64,000 nt of DNA, taken from contig NZ_JAKIKP010000004.1 of assembly GCF_023284065.1 (NCBI RefSeq), positions 62,001 through 126,000 on the forward strand. The letters are read 5' to 3'. Shown piece after piece: positions 36,445 through 45,812 of the stretch. This DNA comes from Shewanella gaetbuli (GTDB lineage Bacteria > Pseudomonadota > Gammaproteobacteria > Enterobacterales > Shewanellaceae). The notes beneath the pieces were generated by a model, which was given only the letters and a program-made list of their open reading frames with translations, had not been told where the DNA came from and did not search any database. The position numbers and the translations under genes are program-made. Every line of letters begins with the position of its first letter. The stretch's first letter is position 1.

Positions 36445-38664
36445 ATGACTCAAGAACAATATCGGCACCTGTTAGAGTTAATTGTAAACTCTAGTGCTAA
36501 ACAGCAGGGTAATTTTGCTAAAACCTCTGAATTGGTTTGCAAATTACTGTTACAGCAATTTGATGTCTGCGCAGTCTCTGTTTGGTTGTTTGATGAAGAA
36601 TTTGATAACCAGAATAGCGTCGAACCTAATGAAGAGCAGTTTGTTTTTTGCTCTAAACGCCCCATATCCTCATATTTCTCAGCCAATGTTACACATACTC
36701 ATCTGTCTAGAAATGAACAAAACTGGTCAATAACGTTCGACTTTTTTAAACAGTTAAAACAGCATCGTTATCTTTCTGAAAACCCTCATGTTAAGCCAGA
36801 ATACCAAATTCTTGAACATGAATTTTATGTACAAAATAATGTACAAAATACCTTGAATGTGGCCATTCGTATTAATGGCCATATTGAAGGAGTGTTAGCA
36901 TTAGACTCAACAAGCCCAGCCCCTTGGACACATGAAGAAATTCAATTAGTTATTCAATGTGCTGATCAACTTGCGTTAACGTTAGCGACCCGATATTCAT
37001 ATGATAAGTCAGAGCAGATTACGCTATTGCGAAATGCTGCAGAACATTCAGACCAAGTGGTTATGATTGTGAATTTAGACACATTGAAGGTTGACTACGT
37101 TAATGATGCTCATCAAAAAGTGACCGGCTTATTACGCTCTGAAATTGAACATCACAGTGTGATGAACCTTGACGTACTGAGAAATCACCCTGATATGCTC
37201 AGTGTCTTTACTACTCAATTAGAACAACAAAAGAGTGTGATTGGGGATATTAAAATTAATCGCAAAGATGGCACTGAATATTGGCTACATTACCATATAA
37301 CAAAGTTTACCACAGAGCAGGGGAACGATTACGCCTTGGTGTCAAGCCAAGACATTTCTTCAGAGTTTGAACATAAAGCTGAACTGGAAAAGTTGGCTTG
37401 GCATTGCCGTTTAACGGGTTTACATAATCGAGCCTTCTTTACGCCTAAAATAGATCAAGCAAAAGACGGTGTGCTATTACTTATCGATTTAATGGGCTTT
37501 AAAAGATTTAATGATACTAATGGTCATGAAAGTGGCGATTTATTGTTGATTGAAGTCGCCAGACGATTAAAACATTTTGCTGCAAATCATCATGCAATTG
37601 ATGTTGCCAGAGTTGGAAGTGATGAATTTTGTATTTTACTTGCCAGTCAATATTGTGAGTATGAATTAGAAAATATCGTTAATAAACTGATGACTAACTT
37701 ATCGGCATTTGCGCTAATTAATAGACAAAAAGTAGAGCCTAAACCCGCTATTGCGATTGTAGACATTGCGACGGTAAAAGATAAATTCTCACCACTTTCT
37801 TGTGCTGACATTACGCTACAACATGCCAAAAAACAGTCATTTGAACATTACCAATTTTTCAATCAACAGATATTAGCTCAATTCATAAATAATGCCGATA
37901 TTGAAAATGATCTAAAATCTGCCATTAACGGGCGTCAGTTTGAGTTGTATTACCAACCATTAATGGATCTACAGCAACATCAATTTATAGGTGCAGAGGC
38001 ATTAATTCGTTGGAATCACCCCAAAAAGGGAGTGTTATATCCTGGGGCGTTTATCGAAATAGCTGAACAGTGTGGCATGATAAATTCGTTGGGTGAATGG
38101 GTGCTTGAAAATGCCTGTAAGCAGTTGCACTTATGGCAGCATAAAAATGTCAATATCACTATGCATGTTAATGTCGCAGCAAGGCAGTTCTTTAGTGGAA
38201 CCTTGTTCGAGCAAGTTTGGCAACTGTTAAACCGTTATAGAATTAAACCTCGCAGTTTAATTTTAGAAATTACCGAAACAGAATTAATGGGTGACATTCA
38301 TTATGCTTCACATTTATGCCAAGAGCTTGCAGATTTAGGTGTAGGCATTGCTATTGATGACTTTGGTACGGGTTATAGTTCGATGAAATATCTGAAACAA
38401 TTTCCAATCAATAAGTTAAAAATTGATCGCTCGTTCATTATGGATATTGGCTCAAGTAAAGAAAGCCAAGAAATTGTCAGTGCGATTATCGCTATGGCAA
38501 AAGCATTGAATATTTCGATCACTGCTGAGGGCGTTGAAACTGTTGAGCAAGAACAGTTCTTGGCTGGCATGATCTGCGACCATGCGCAAGGTTTCTTATA
38601 TAGCCCTGCGGTAAGAGTAAATGACTTCAATACGTTAATGATAAGCTCAATGGCAAAGCACTAA
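36445..38664 (+). CDS. GAF-PAS-GGDEF-EAL protein, likely c-di-GMP phosphodiesterase
   Basis: Four-domain cytoplasmic sensor: GAF (about residues 15-185, ILAHxx-like core LALTLAT), PAS (about 190-310, VVMIVNLDTLKVDYVNDAHQ), degenerate GGDEF (325-470, signature RVGSDEF instead of GGDEF) and EAL (490-735). The EAL domain keeps the catalytic set: EALIRWNHP, LEITETELM, IDDFGTGYSSMKYL, KIDRSFIMDI and AEGVET. So cyclase activity is probably lost and phosphodiesterase activity kept. It is the third c-di-GMP gene within 9 kb. Domain borders are estimated by eye. Confidence 0.88.
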   Translation: MTQEQYRHLLELIVNSSAKQQGNFAKTSELVCKLLLQQFDVCAVSVWLFDEEFDNQNSVEPNEEQFVFCSKRPISSYFSANVTHTHLSRNEQNWSITFDFFKQLKQHRYLSENPHVKPEYQILEHEFYVQNNVQNTLNVAIRINGHIEGVLALDSTSPAPWTHEEIQLVIQCADQLALTLATRYSYDKSEQITLLRNAAEHSDQVVMIVNLDTLKVDYVNDAHQKVTGLLRSEIEHHSVMNLDVLRNHPDMLSVFTTQLEQQKSVIGDIKINRKDGTEYWLHYHITKFTTEQGNDYALVSSQDISSEFEHKAELEKLAWHCRLTGLHNRAFFTPKIDQAKDGVLLLIDLMGFKRFNDTNGHESGDLLLIEVARRLKHFAANHHAIDVARVGSDEFCILLASQYCEYELENIVNKLMTNLSAFALINRQKVEPKPAIAIVDIATVKDKFSPLSCADITLQHAKKQSFEHYQFFNQQILAQFINNADIENDLKSAINGRQFELYYQPLMDLQQHQFIGAEALIRWNHPKKGVLYPGAFIEIAEQCGMINSLGEWVLENACKQLHLWQHKNVNITMHVNVAARQFFSGTLFEQVWQLLNRYRIKPRSLILEITETELMGDIHYASHLCQELADLGVGIAIDDFGTGYSSMKYLKQFPINKLKIDRSFIMDIGSSKESQEIVSAIIAMAKALNISITAEGVETVEQEQFLAGMICDHAQGFLYSPAVRVNDFNTLMISSMAKH

Positions 38665-38676
38665 CGATAATAAATG

Positions 38677-39201
38677 TTAACGCCCACAGCATTGTTTAAA
38701 CTTCTTGCCACTAAGGCAAATACACGCTTCATTTCTGGTCGGTAGTGGACAATCCATTTGTTCACCATAAGTATAAAACCAGCGGTTACTTTCGAACACA
38801 AAATGCGATGCCTCATAAATGACATCAACACTTTTATCTGTTTTATACCAGGCCTTAAAGATAACCATAGCTTGGGGTAAATCTGGGTAATTATGATTAA
38901 ATGCAATGCGGTTTTTTACCGTAGGGTTAGCCGATAAAAGCTGATGTTCAATCACTTCTAAACTTAACCATTGAGGATTATTTTGTGCCAGTTGTGCTTG
39001 GGTTAAACCGTGCAAAAAATCTTTATAATGGGTGTCGATTAAGTAGCGATAATCTTCAACCACAAAAGCACAGTAACGTGACCTCATTAATTGTTCGGCA
39101 GTAGTCGCCATGTTACTGCTTGAATGCAAAGTTTGACAACAGTCAGCATAACTTAGTTGACTGTTACATGGGCATAAGGCATTAGGGCTGATTGGATTCA
39201 T
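38677..39201 (-). CDS. ychJ: YchJ family protein with two SEC-C zinc motifs
   Basis: 174 aa. SEC-C zinc motifs at both ends, CPCNSQLSYADCC (N-terminal) and CICLSGKKFKQCC (C-terminal), flank the central domain MRSRYCAFVVEDYRYLIDTH typical of UPF0225/YchJ. Function is unknown; SEC-C domains usually bind zinc and partner proteins such as SecB or nucleases. It starts inside the stop codon of the upstream secreted NTF2-like gene (ATGA overlap), implying coupled translation. Confidence 0.9.
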   Translation of the reverse strand: MNPISPNALCPCNSQLSYADCCQTLHSSSNMATTAEQLMRSRYCAFVVEDYRYLIDTHYKDFLHGLTQAQLAQNNPQWLSLEVIEHQLLSANPTVKNRIAFNHNYPDLPQAMVIFKAWYKTDKSVDVIYEASHFVFESNRWFYTYGEQMDCPLPTRNEACICLSGKKFKQCCGR

Positions 39202-39776
39202 TGATTAGCTGATTGAGTTGTCGCCATAAATTGTTGGCCATAGTACCAATTAGGTACGGGTTTAGCACTGTAATAATACTCAGGTTTTGAGCGAGTATTG
39301 GAATCAATATTGATTTGCCAATGGCCATCAGATGAGCGAGTGAGCACAGAAACAAATTTACCTGCAAACTCACTTACCGTATCACCAGATTCAGCGTCAG
39401 GATGAAACCTCATTAAATAATAGCCAACATCAGTTGCTTGATTTGATGAAATTTGTCTCGCAACCACTCTAAAATCAATATCGATTCGGGCTTTTTTATG
39501 GCGAATTTTTTTAAAAAAAGTTTGATAAAGATTAATAACGTTTTGTTTGCCAATGATAATGTCTTTATCTTGGCTCTCTGAAATATAAACCGCATCGTCA
39601 ACATAAATTTGTTCTAATGTATCGATGTTAAGGTGCTGAAAACTTGCTTTTAAACGCTGGTAATTAAGATTGAGTTGCTGATGCTCTTGCTTATTTTGCG
39701 CAAAACAAGGGGTCATTACCAATAATAGAGATAACCAAAGCAGTATCAAAAAAGTGGCTGATTTTTGTAAACTCAT
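39198..39776 (-). CDS. Secreted NTF2/SnoaL-like protein
   Basis: 192 aa with a clear signal peptide (ATFLILLWLSLLLVMTPCFA, cleavage about residue 26). The mature part looks like the cystatin-like NTF2/DUF4440 fold: YVDDAVYISESQDKDIIIGKQNVINLY, a mid-strand FRVVARQISSNQATDVGYYLMRF and GKFVSVLTRSSDGHWQINIDSN. Periplasmic, with no catalytic residue obvious. It leads a two-gene unit with ychJ. The family call rests on pattern only. Confidence 0.72.
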   Translation of the reverse strand: MSLQKSATFLILLWLSLLLVMTPCFAQNKQEHQQLNLNYQRLKASFQHLNIDTLEQIYVDDAVYISESQDKDIIIGKQNVINLYQTFFKKIRHKKARIDIDFRVVARQISSNQATDVGYYLMRFHPDAESGDTVSEFAGKFVSVLTRSSDGHWQINIDSNTRSKPEYYYSAKPVPNWYYGQQFMATTQSANQ

Positions 39777-39887
39777 GCGGATAGTGTTCTCATTAGATTG
39801 ATCTTTTATCTAGGATTGGGTGTACTATAAATTATTCTGTCGTTTCTAAATAGAATAGAATCTTTACAAAGTGTGTAGGAGGTTAGT

Positions 39888-40487
39888 GTGCATCTAGATG
39901 AAAACGAGTTATTTTTTCAAGAGATGGCAGATGTCACTCCGTTAAAAGTTTGCCAGAAGACACAAAACGTCATTACCTTTAGTCCAAATATCCCAACAGA
40001 GGGGCAACGCTTACGGCAAGCACAATTAAATGAACATGAGTTACTAGAACTCTTGTCGATTAACCCAATTGACTTTGAACCTGTTGGTTGTGATGAAACA
40101 ATTTATCATCGTCATGATGGTATGCAAGATGCTGTATTTAAACAATTAAGGCTAGGGAAGTACCAAATAAAAACGGTGCTTGATGTTCATGAATACCGAA
40201 TTGATCAAGCTAGGATAAGCTTAATTAATTGTATTTTGGCAGCCTATGAACGTGGCGAAAGAAATATTTTAGTTATTCATGGTAAAGGCTATAAAAGTAA
40301 ACCTTATCCTGCGCTATTAAAAAGCGCCGTGTGTGACTGGCTGAAACGAATTGAATATGTTGCCGCTTTTCACAGTGCAACAACAGAGCAGGGTGGTTCT
40401 GGTGCGGTTTTTGTAATGTTAAAAAAATCTGCTCAAAAACGCATCGAAAATAGTGAGCTGAACCGCAAAGGACGTGGCTTTAGGTAG
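39888..40487 (+). CDS. smrA: Smr-domain DNA endonuclease SmrA
   Basis: YdaL/SmrA type. Residues 1-95 are the typical DUF2027-like region, with MADVTPLKVCQKT and RQAQLNEHELLELLSINPIDFEPV. The Smr domain follows at about 105-185: LDVHEYRIDQARISLINCIL, ILVIHGKGY, VAAFHSATTEQGGSGAVFVML, with the conserved DxH and HGxG. GTG start with TAGGAGG upstream. 199 aa. The family nicks DNA, possibly in mismatch or recombination contexts; no cellular role is fixed in this group. Confidence 0.9.
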   Translation: MHLDENELFFQEMADVTPLKVCQKTQNVITFSPNIPTEGQRLRQAQLNEHELLELLSINPIDFEPVGCDETIYHRHDGMQDAVFKQLRLGKYQIKTVLDVHEYRIDQARISLINCILAAYERGERNILVIHGKGYKSKPYPALLKSAVCDWLKRIEYVAAFHSATTEQGGSGAVFVMLKKSAQKRIENSELNRKGRGFR

Positions 40488-40500
40488 AAATAGTATTTAT

Positions 40501-40530
40501 AAAAACGCCAACATAATGTTGGCGTTTTTA
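40501..40530. terminator. Bidirectional terminator between smrA and the M2 peptidase
   Basis: AAAAACGCCAACA and TGTTGGCGTTTTT form a 13-bp stem with a short apex. Lies between convergent genes. Confidence 0.92.
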
Positions 40531-40562
40531 ATGTAAATAATTAACTTAACATTTTAGTCATA

Positions 40563-42437
40563 TTACCAACCACATTGACGGTTAGCTTGGCTGTTTTTCT
40601 CATTCAACCAAACTTGTAGTGGAGCAAAATAATCCAGAACTGCTTGTGCATCCATTTCTTTCGTTCCGGTCACAATATTCAGCGCTTCAGGCCAAGGCAT
40701 AGACGCGCCCATTTCTAACATTTGATTAAGTTTTTCGCCAGCCTGTTTGCTGCCATAAATACTACAGCGATGAACGGGTCCAGTATCGCCTGCAATTTCA
40801 CATAAAGACTTATGGAATTGGAATTGCAGAACATGGGCTAAGAAATAACGCGTATAAGGCACATTTCCCGGCACGTGATACTTTGCACCGGGGTCAAAGT
40901 CTGCTTCTGTTCTTGCTACAGGTGCTTTAACTCCCTGGTATTTTTCACGTAAATCCCACCATGCCTGATTATATTGCTCTGGCTTAATCGTACCGTTGAA
41001 AACTTGCCAGCGCCATTGATCGATCATCAATCCAAATGGCATAAACGCCACTTTATCTAAAGCTTGTTTGAGTAATAGGCCAATATCCTTAGAAGCATCG
41101 GGTACTTGGTCAAGTAAGCCAATTTTTTGCAGGTATTTAGGGGTAATAGACAGGGCAACTGTATCACCAATGGCTTCATGAAACCCATCATTGGCTGAAT
41201 TTTTGAAGATAAAAGGTTGATGTTTATATGCGCGTTGGTAGAAGTTATGTCCAAGCTCGTGATGAATAACGGTAAAGTCTTCAGCCGTTTTTTGAATACA
41301 CATTTTGATGCGAATATCATCTAGGTTATCCAGATCCCATGCTGAAGCATGACAAACAACATCTCGATCTTTTGGTTGTACAAACAACGAACGAGTCCAA
41401 AAGGTACTTGGTAATTCATCAAAACCAAGCGAAGTAAAAAAACTTTCGGCTTGTTCAACCATCTTGATTTCATCGTAATTATTTTGTGCTAATAACTCCG
41501 TGACATCATATCCTGGATCGGCATTGTCTGGGGCTACACTATTATAGATAGTTCCCCACTGTTGGGCCCACATATTACCTAATAGATGTGCTGGAATGGC
41601 GCCTTGTGCTGGTGCAACATCATCACCGTATTTTTGGTTAAGTTCACCACGAACATAACAATGCAGGGAATCATATAGAGGCTTTATTTGGCCCCATAAG
41701 CGATCCAGTTCAGCAGAAAAATCGTCTGGTTTCATATCATATTGGCTACGCCATAATTCAGATAAGTCACTAAAACCTAGATCACGAGCACCTTCGTTTG
41801 CCAATTCAATTTCACGTTCAAATAAAGGACGCATAGGCTTGGCAATTTCACGCCAGCCAGTCCAAGCTTCTAGTAATAATGCGGGATCATTTGATGTGGC
41901 CATCACGTTAGACAGTTCAGGTTGCGTCATACATGTGCCGTCAGCAAAACAATATTTGCCTTTGCCATACATACCATTTAATTCAGAGCTTATTTGCGCA
42001 AGTTCAGCGTTTTTAGCAGCATCAAGTGGCGCAGGTAACACCAAGCTACTTCTTAGGCTATTTAACTTACGTTTGTTAACTGGATCTAATTCAACATCAG
42101 CATACTTTGCCGCTTCAGTAGCAAATTTGACACTTGTAGCGGTCACTTTCTCGCCCATTGCAGCCGATAATGCAGCAGTATCTTCAGTAATAAAATTGGA
42201 GTATATCCATTCTGCTCGACCCGCTTCAATGGACAAGCTCGCCAATTCTGCTTCAGCGTGATTAATGAAGTCGATTGCCGCTTGGGGTGTTGGTACATCA
42301 ATTGAATCTGATGCTAATTCCGCTTGTTGAGAGGTTGTTGGTGATGTTTGTTTATCATCACTAACGCATGCTGATACCCCTAATGATAGTGCGACCAAAA
42401 GCGCAATTTTAGACGGGTGTTTTAAAGGCTTTATCAT
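40563..42437 (-). CDS. M2 family metallopeptidase lipoprotein (ACE-like)
   Basis: Zinc peptidyl-dipeptidase related to angiotensin-converting enzyme. A lipoprotein signal (ALLVALSLGVSAC, lipid Cys at about residue 24) places it in the periplasm or outer membrane. The zinc site is VIHHELGHNFYQ with the third ligand Glu in GFHEAIGD, about residues 385-425. KIMVEQ-type substrate region appears as YNQAWWDLREKYQGV and PGNVPYTRYFLAH. 624 aa, single catalytic domain. It removes C-terminal dipeptides from peptides by family analogy. Divergent from psrA. Confidence 0.92.
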   Translation of the reverse strand: MIKPLKHPSKIALLVALSLGVSACVSDDKQTSPTTSQQAELASDSIDVPTPQAAIDFINHAEAELASLSIEAGRAEWIYSNFITEDTAALSAAMGEKVTATSVKFATEAAKYADVELDPVNKRKLNSLRSSLVLPAPLDAAKNAELAQISSELNGMYGKGKYCFADGTCMTQPELSNVMATSNDPALLLEAWTGWREIAKPMRPLFEREIELANEGARDLGFSDLSELWRSQYDMKPDDFSAELDRLWGQIKPLYDSLHCYVRGELNQKYGDDVAPAQGAIPAHLLGNMWAQQWGTIYNSVAPDNADPGYDVTELLAQNNYDEIKMVEQAESFFTSLGFDELPSTFWTRSLFVQPKDRDVVCHASAWDLDNLDDIRIKMCIQKTAEDFTVIHHELGHNFYQRAYKHQPFIFKNSANDGFHEAIGDTVALSITPKYLQKIGLLDQVPDASKDIGLLLKQALDKVAFMPFGLMIDQWRWQVFNGTIKPEQYNQAWWDLREKYQGVKAPVARTEADFDPGAKYHVPGNVPYTRYFLAHVLQFQFHKSLCEIAGDTGPVHRCSIYGSKQAGEKLNQMLEMGASMPWPEALNIVTGTKEMDAQAVLDYFAPLQVWLNEKNSQANRQCGW

Positions 42438-42565
42438 TTACATATCCCTGTTTATTTTTTGCCAGTATTGTACATAAAACGATTGAATATTGCATACAAG
42501 TTACAAGATATTCATAAAGCAAGCCGTTTGACGTGGACCTGTTAACAAAATAAGCCAAATTTAAA

Positions 42566-42610
42566 TTGACATCTGTTCGCCCAATGATTAATTTAAACGA
42601 GTGTTTAAAT
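42566..42610 (+). promoter_or_regulatory. psrA promoter with overlapping PsrA operator
   Basis: TTGACA (42566-42571), a 17-bp spacer and TAATTT (42589-42594). The palindrome ATTTAAAC-GAGT-GTTTAAAT (42591-42610, perfect 8-bp arms, AAAC-N4-GTTT core) covers the -10 and initial transcribed region, ideal for autorepression. psrA starts 18 bp later. Confidence 0.85.
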
Positions 42611-42627
42611 TGAGGGTAGATTAAAGA

Positions 42628-43269
42628 ATGGCAGGTCGTACTGATACGAAGACAAGAATTCTAGATGCAGCAGAAAAGCTGTTTGCAGAGCGGGGATTTT
42701 CAGAAACGTCATTGCGGTTAATTACCAGTAAGGCAGAAGTTAATTTAGCCTCAGTTAATTATCACTTTGGCTCGAAAAAAGAATTAATTAGAGCCGTATT
42801 GGCCAGATACCTAGACGTATTTATGCCTAGTGCGGCTGGTGAAATTAAGCGGTTACATAACGCACCAGAACAAGCATCGTTAAATGAGATTTTCTCGTCT
42901 TTAATCAAACCATTATTAGAGCTGAATAAAGTGCGACAAGGCGGGACCATTATCTTTTTGCAACTGTTAGGAAGGGGCTATATTGAAAGCCAAGGTCATC
43001 TTCGCTGGTTCATCACCACACATTACGGAGAGTACCTTTCTACTTTTGTTCAAGCAGTTTCAGCAAGTGCGCCACATATTCCTGCCGCTGAAATGTTTTG
43101 GCGATTACATTTTACCTTAGGCACTATAGTTTTCACCATGGCATCAGCAGATGCTTTAAACGAAATTGCAGCGGCGGATTATGACGAACATAACGACACT
43201 GAAGCGATTATACGTAAAGTTATTCCTTATATGGCAGCAGGTGTTGCTGTACCCGTTACCACTAACTAG
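42628..43269 (+). CDS. psrA: Fatty-acid-responsive TetR-type regulator PsrA
   Basis: TetR family repressor of fatty-acid degradation genes. The N-terminal helix-turn-helix (ILDAAEKLFAERGFSETSLR, ITSKAEVNLASVNYHFGSKK, residues 12-52) matches Pseudomonas PsrA closely, with ligand domain after residue 70. 213 aa. It is autoregulated by the palindrome upstream and is cotranscribed with fadE 20 bp downstream. Long-chain fatty acids or acyl-CoA are the expected inducers, known from the family. Confidence 0.88.
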   Translation: MAGRTDTKTRILDAAEKLFAERGFSETSLRLITSKAEVNLASVNYHFGSKKELIRAVLARYLDVFMPSAAGEIKRLHNAPEQASLNEIFSSLIKPLLELNKVRQGGTIIFLQLLGRGYIESQGHLRWFITTHYGEYLSTFVQAVSASAPHIPAAEMFWRLHFTLGTIVFTMASADALNEIAAADYDEHNDTEAIIRKVIPYMAAGVAVPVTTN

Positions 43270-43289
43270 ACAAACAAAGAAGGTTAATC

Positions 43290-45566
43290 ATGAGTATCAT
43301 CATATTGCTAATTATTGCAATCATCGTGCTCTTTGGAGTACGTAATGTCAGGATGCAAGTCATCACGCGACCTGCTTTTGCATTTTTTAAAAAAGTATTA
43401 CCACCGCTTTCAAGTACAGAAAAAGAAGCGATGGAAGCCGGCGATGTATGGTGGGAAGGAGAGTTGTTTAAAGGCAACCCTAACTGGAACAAATTACACG
43501 GTTACGATAAACCAACATTAACAGCAGAAGAACAAGCGTTTTTAGATAACCAAGTTCAAACTGCATTAACCATGATTGATGATTTTGATATTGTTCATAA
43601 TCGTAAAGATCTTCCGCCTGAGTTATGGGAATACTTTAAAAAAGAAGGTTTTTTTGCGTTAATTATTCCTAAAAAGTACGGCGGTAGAGAATTTTCTGCC
43701 TATGCCAATTCAACTATTGTGGCTAAAATTGCCACGCGTAGTGTAAGTGCAGCCGTTACTGTAATGGTGCCTAACTCATTAGGCCCAGGGGAATTGTTAA
43801 CCCACTATGGAACTCAAGAACAAAAAGATCGTTGGTTACCTTCATTATCTGTGGGTAAAGATATCCCATGTTTTGCGTTAACAGGGCCAGAGGCAGGCAG
43901 TGATGCTGGTGCAATTCCTGATGTGGGGATTGTGTGCCGTCAAGAATTTGAAGGTGAAGAAACTCTAGGTATCAGTTTAACTTGGAATAAGCGCTACATT
44001 ACCCTTGCCCCTGTTGCTACAGTATTAGGACTAGCGTTCCAAATGCGTGACCCTGACAAATTACTTGGTGATAAGAAAAACTTAGGGATTACTTGTGCAT
44101 TGATCCCAACTGACCACCCAGGTGTTGAAATTGGCCGTCGTCATAACCCATTAATGATGGCGTTCATGAACGGTACAACAAGTGGCGAAGATGTATTTAT
44201 TCCACTTGATTGGATTATCGGTGGTCCTCAATATGCGGGTAAAGGCTGGAGAATGCTAGTTGAGTGTTTATCTGCTGGTCGCGGTATTTCATTACCTGCA
44301 TTAGCAACCGCCTCAGGCCATGTGACGACTAAAACCACAACAGCTTACAGTTATGTACGCCAACAATTTGGTATGCCAATTGGTAATTTTGAAGGTGTCC
44401 AAGAAGCGCTGGCCAGAATCATTGCTAATACCTACCAGCTTGAAGCTGCCCGTCGTTTAACAACCACCGGTATTGATGCCAAGGTTAAGCCTTCAGTTGT
44501 TACCGCAATTGCTAAATATCATATGACCGAGCTTGGTAGAGATGTATTAGAAGATGCAATGGATATTCAATCTGGTAAGGGTATTCAATTAGGACCTAAA
44601 AACTATTTAGGTCATGCATTTATGGCTAACCCAATTTCAATTACCGTTGAAGGCGCTAACATTTTAACTCGCTCGTTAATGATTTTTGGGCAGGGAGCTA
44701 CACGTTGTCATCCATATGTGTTGGCAGAAATGGAAGCCGCTGGCATTGAGAATGAATCAGATGCCGTTGACCGTTTTGATACCTTATTATTAGGCCATAT
44801 CGGTTACGCTACGGGTAATGCTTTAAGTGCTTTTGCTAATGCATTAACAGGAAGCAAGTTTGCTGCATCACCAGTAAGCGGTGAAACTAAGAAGTACTAC
44901 CAAGATATGAAACGTATTTCTTCAGCATTAGCAATTATGACTGACTTATCTATGTTGATCATGGGAGGCGATTTAAAGCGCAAAGAAATGATTTCAGCAC
45001 GGATGGGGGATGTATTAAGTCAATTATACCTTGCCTCTGCAACCTTGAAATTTTATGAAGACAACGGCCGTCAACATGATGATTTACCGATTGTTCATTA
45101 TGTTATGACTCAACGTCTGCATTTTGCAGCTAAAGCTTTAGAGGAAGCGATACGTAACTTCCCTAATAAAGTGGCTGGTGTATTACTTAAAGTATTAATT
45201 TTCCCATTAGGGAATCACTTTAATGCTCCTGCAGATAAATCAGCTGTCGAGTTAGTTAAAGGCATGCTTAAGCCCAGCGCGGCACGCGATAGAATTACTT
45301 TCTTATGTGGTGAGTTTGACGGTGATAAAAGTGGTATAGCTGAGGTTGAAGCAGCATTTTTAGCTAAATATGCTGCAAAGGATCTGTATAAGAAACTTAA
45401 GAAAGCGCAGCGTAGTGGAGATTTAAAAGCGAAACTTCCAATGCATGATTTATTTGCAGCAGCTTTAGAAAAAAACATTATTACTGAAGCTGAGTATAAA
45501 CAATTACTTGAAGCGGATGAAAAACGTTTAGCCGCAATTAATGTGAATGACTTTGAAAAGCTATAA
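43290..45566 (+). CDS. fadE: Long-chain acyl-CoA dehydrogenase FadE
   Basis: First step of fatty-acid beta-oxidation. 758 aa, in the FadE size class (E. coli 814). An N-terminal hydrophobic segment (SIIILLIIAIIVLFGVRNVR, residues 2-21) suggests membrane association. FALTGPEAGSDAGAIPDVG is the FAD/substrate loop, NGTTSGEDVFIPLDWIIGG and IQSGKGIQLGPKNYL follow, and ITVEGANILTRSLMIFGQGA contains the catalytic Glu. The C-terminal third carries the DUF1974-type extension. AAGG lies at normal spacing upstream. It is cotranscribed with psrA. Confidence 0.94.
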   Translation: MSIIILLIIAIIVLFGVRNVRMQVITRPAFAFFKKVLPPLSSTEKEAMEAGDVWWEGELFKGNPNWNKLHGYDKPTLTAEEQAFLDNQVQTALTMIDDFDIVHNRKDLPPELWEYFKKEGFFALIIPKKYGGREFSAYANSTIVAKIATRSVSAAVTVMVPNSLGPGELLTHYGTQEQKDRWLPSLSVGKDIPCFALTGPEAGSDAGAIPDVGIVCRQEFEGEETLGISLTWNKRYITLAPVATVLGLAFQMRDPDKLLGDKKNLGITCALIPTDHPGVEIGRRHNPLMMAFMNGTTSGEDVFIPLDWIIGGPQYAGKGWRMLVECLSAGRGISLPALATASGHVTTKTTTAYSYVRQQFGMPIGNFEGVQEALARIIANTYQLEAARRLTTTGIDAKVKPSVVTAIAKYHMTELGRDVLEDAMDIQSGKGIQLGPKNYLGHAFMANPISITVEGANILTRSLMIFGQGATRCHPYVLAEMEAAGIENESDAVDRFDTLLLGHIGYATGNALSAFANALTGSKFAASPVSGETKKYYQDMKRISSALAIMTDLSMLIMGGDLKRKEMISARMGDVLSQLYLASATLKFYEDNGRQHDDLPIVHYVMTQRLHFAAKALEEAIRNFPNKVAGVLLKVLIFPLGNHFNAPADKSAVELVKGMLKPSAARDRITFLCGEFDGDKSGIAEVEAAFLAKYAAKDLYKKLKKAQRSGDLKAKLPMHDLFAAALEKNIITEAEYKQLLEADEKRLAAINVNDFEKL

Positions 45567-45590
45567 GTTTTAATAAAGCGTATATTGAGT

Positions 45591-45624
45591 AAAGCGCCGA
45601 ACCTGAAAAGTTTCGGCGCTTTTT
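45591..45624 (+). terminator. fadE terminator
   Basis: AAAGCGCCGAA pairs with TTCGGCGCTTT (11 bp), loop about 10 nt, then T-rich. Confidence 0.9.
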
Positions 45625-45649
45625 ATTGGTTATAGAATATAAAAAGCAG

Positions 45650-45746
45650 ATTTCAGCCCAAAAGCATTGCTGAAATGACGGCGGGAAAGCGACGCTGAAA
45701 TGATAGAGACACCGTCACCCTCGACATCTTTTATCGAGGGTCTATG
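45650..45746. repeat. Structured intergenic repeat-like element
   Basis: Between the fadE and pykA terminators lies a strongly folded stretch. ATTTCAGC (45650-45657) pairs with GCTGAAAT (45669-45676); GCTGAAATGA recurs at 45669 and 45694; ACCCTCGA (45717-45724) pairs with TCGAGGGT (45734-45741). It has higher GC than its surroundings and no ORF. This looks like a dispersed, non-coding REP/MITE-type element, but only one copy lies in this window. Confidence 0.5.
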
Positions 45747-45756
45747 TCTTCAGCCA

Positions 45757-45790
45757 CAAAAAAACGCCAATCAAATTGATTGGCGTTTTT
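45757..45790. terminator. pykA terminator
   Basis: CGCCAATCA, AAT loop and TGATTGGCG flanked by A-run and T-run; works for the minus-strand pykA gene. Confidence 0.9.
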
Positions 45791-45812
45791 AGTAGTAAAA
45801 GTTAGTTATGCA

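Noticed and set aside
45625-45756. CRISPR array or IS remnant next to fadE
   Set aside because: The repeats are inverted and irregular, without spacers or a transposase fragment; described as a structured repeat element instead.
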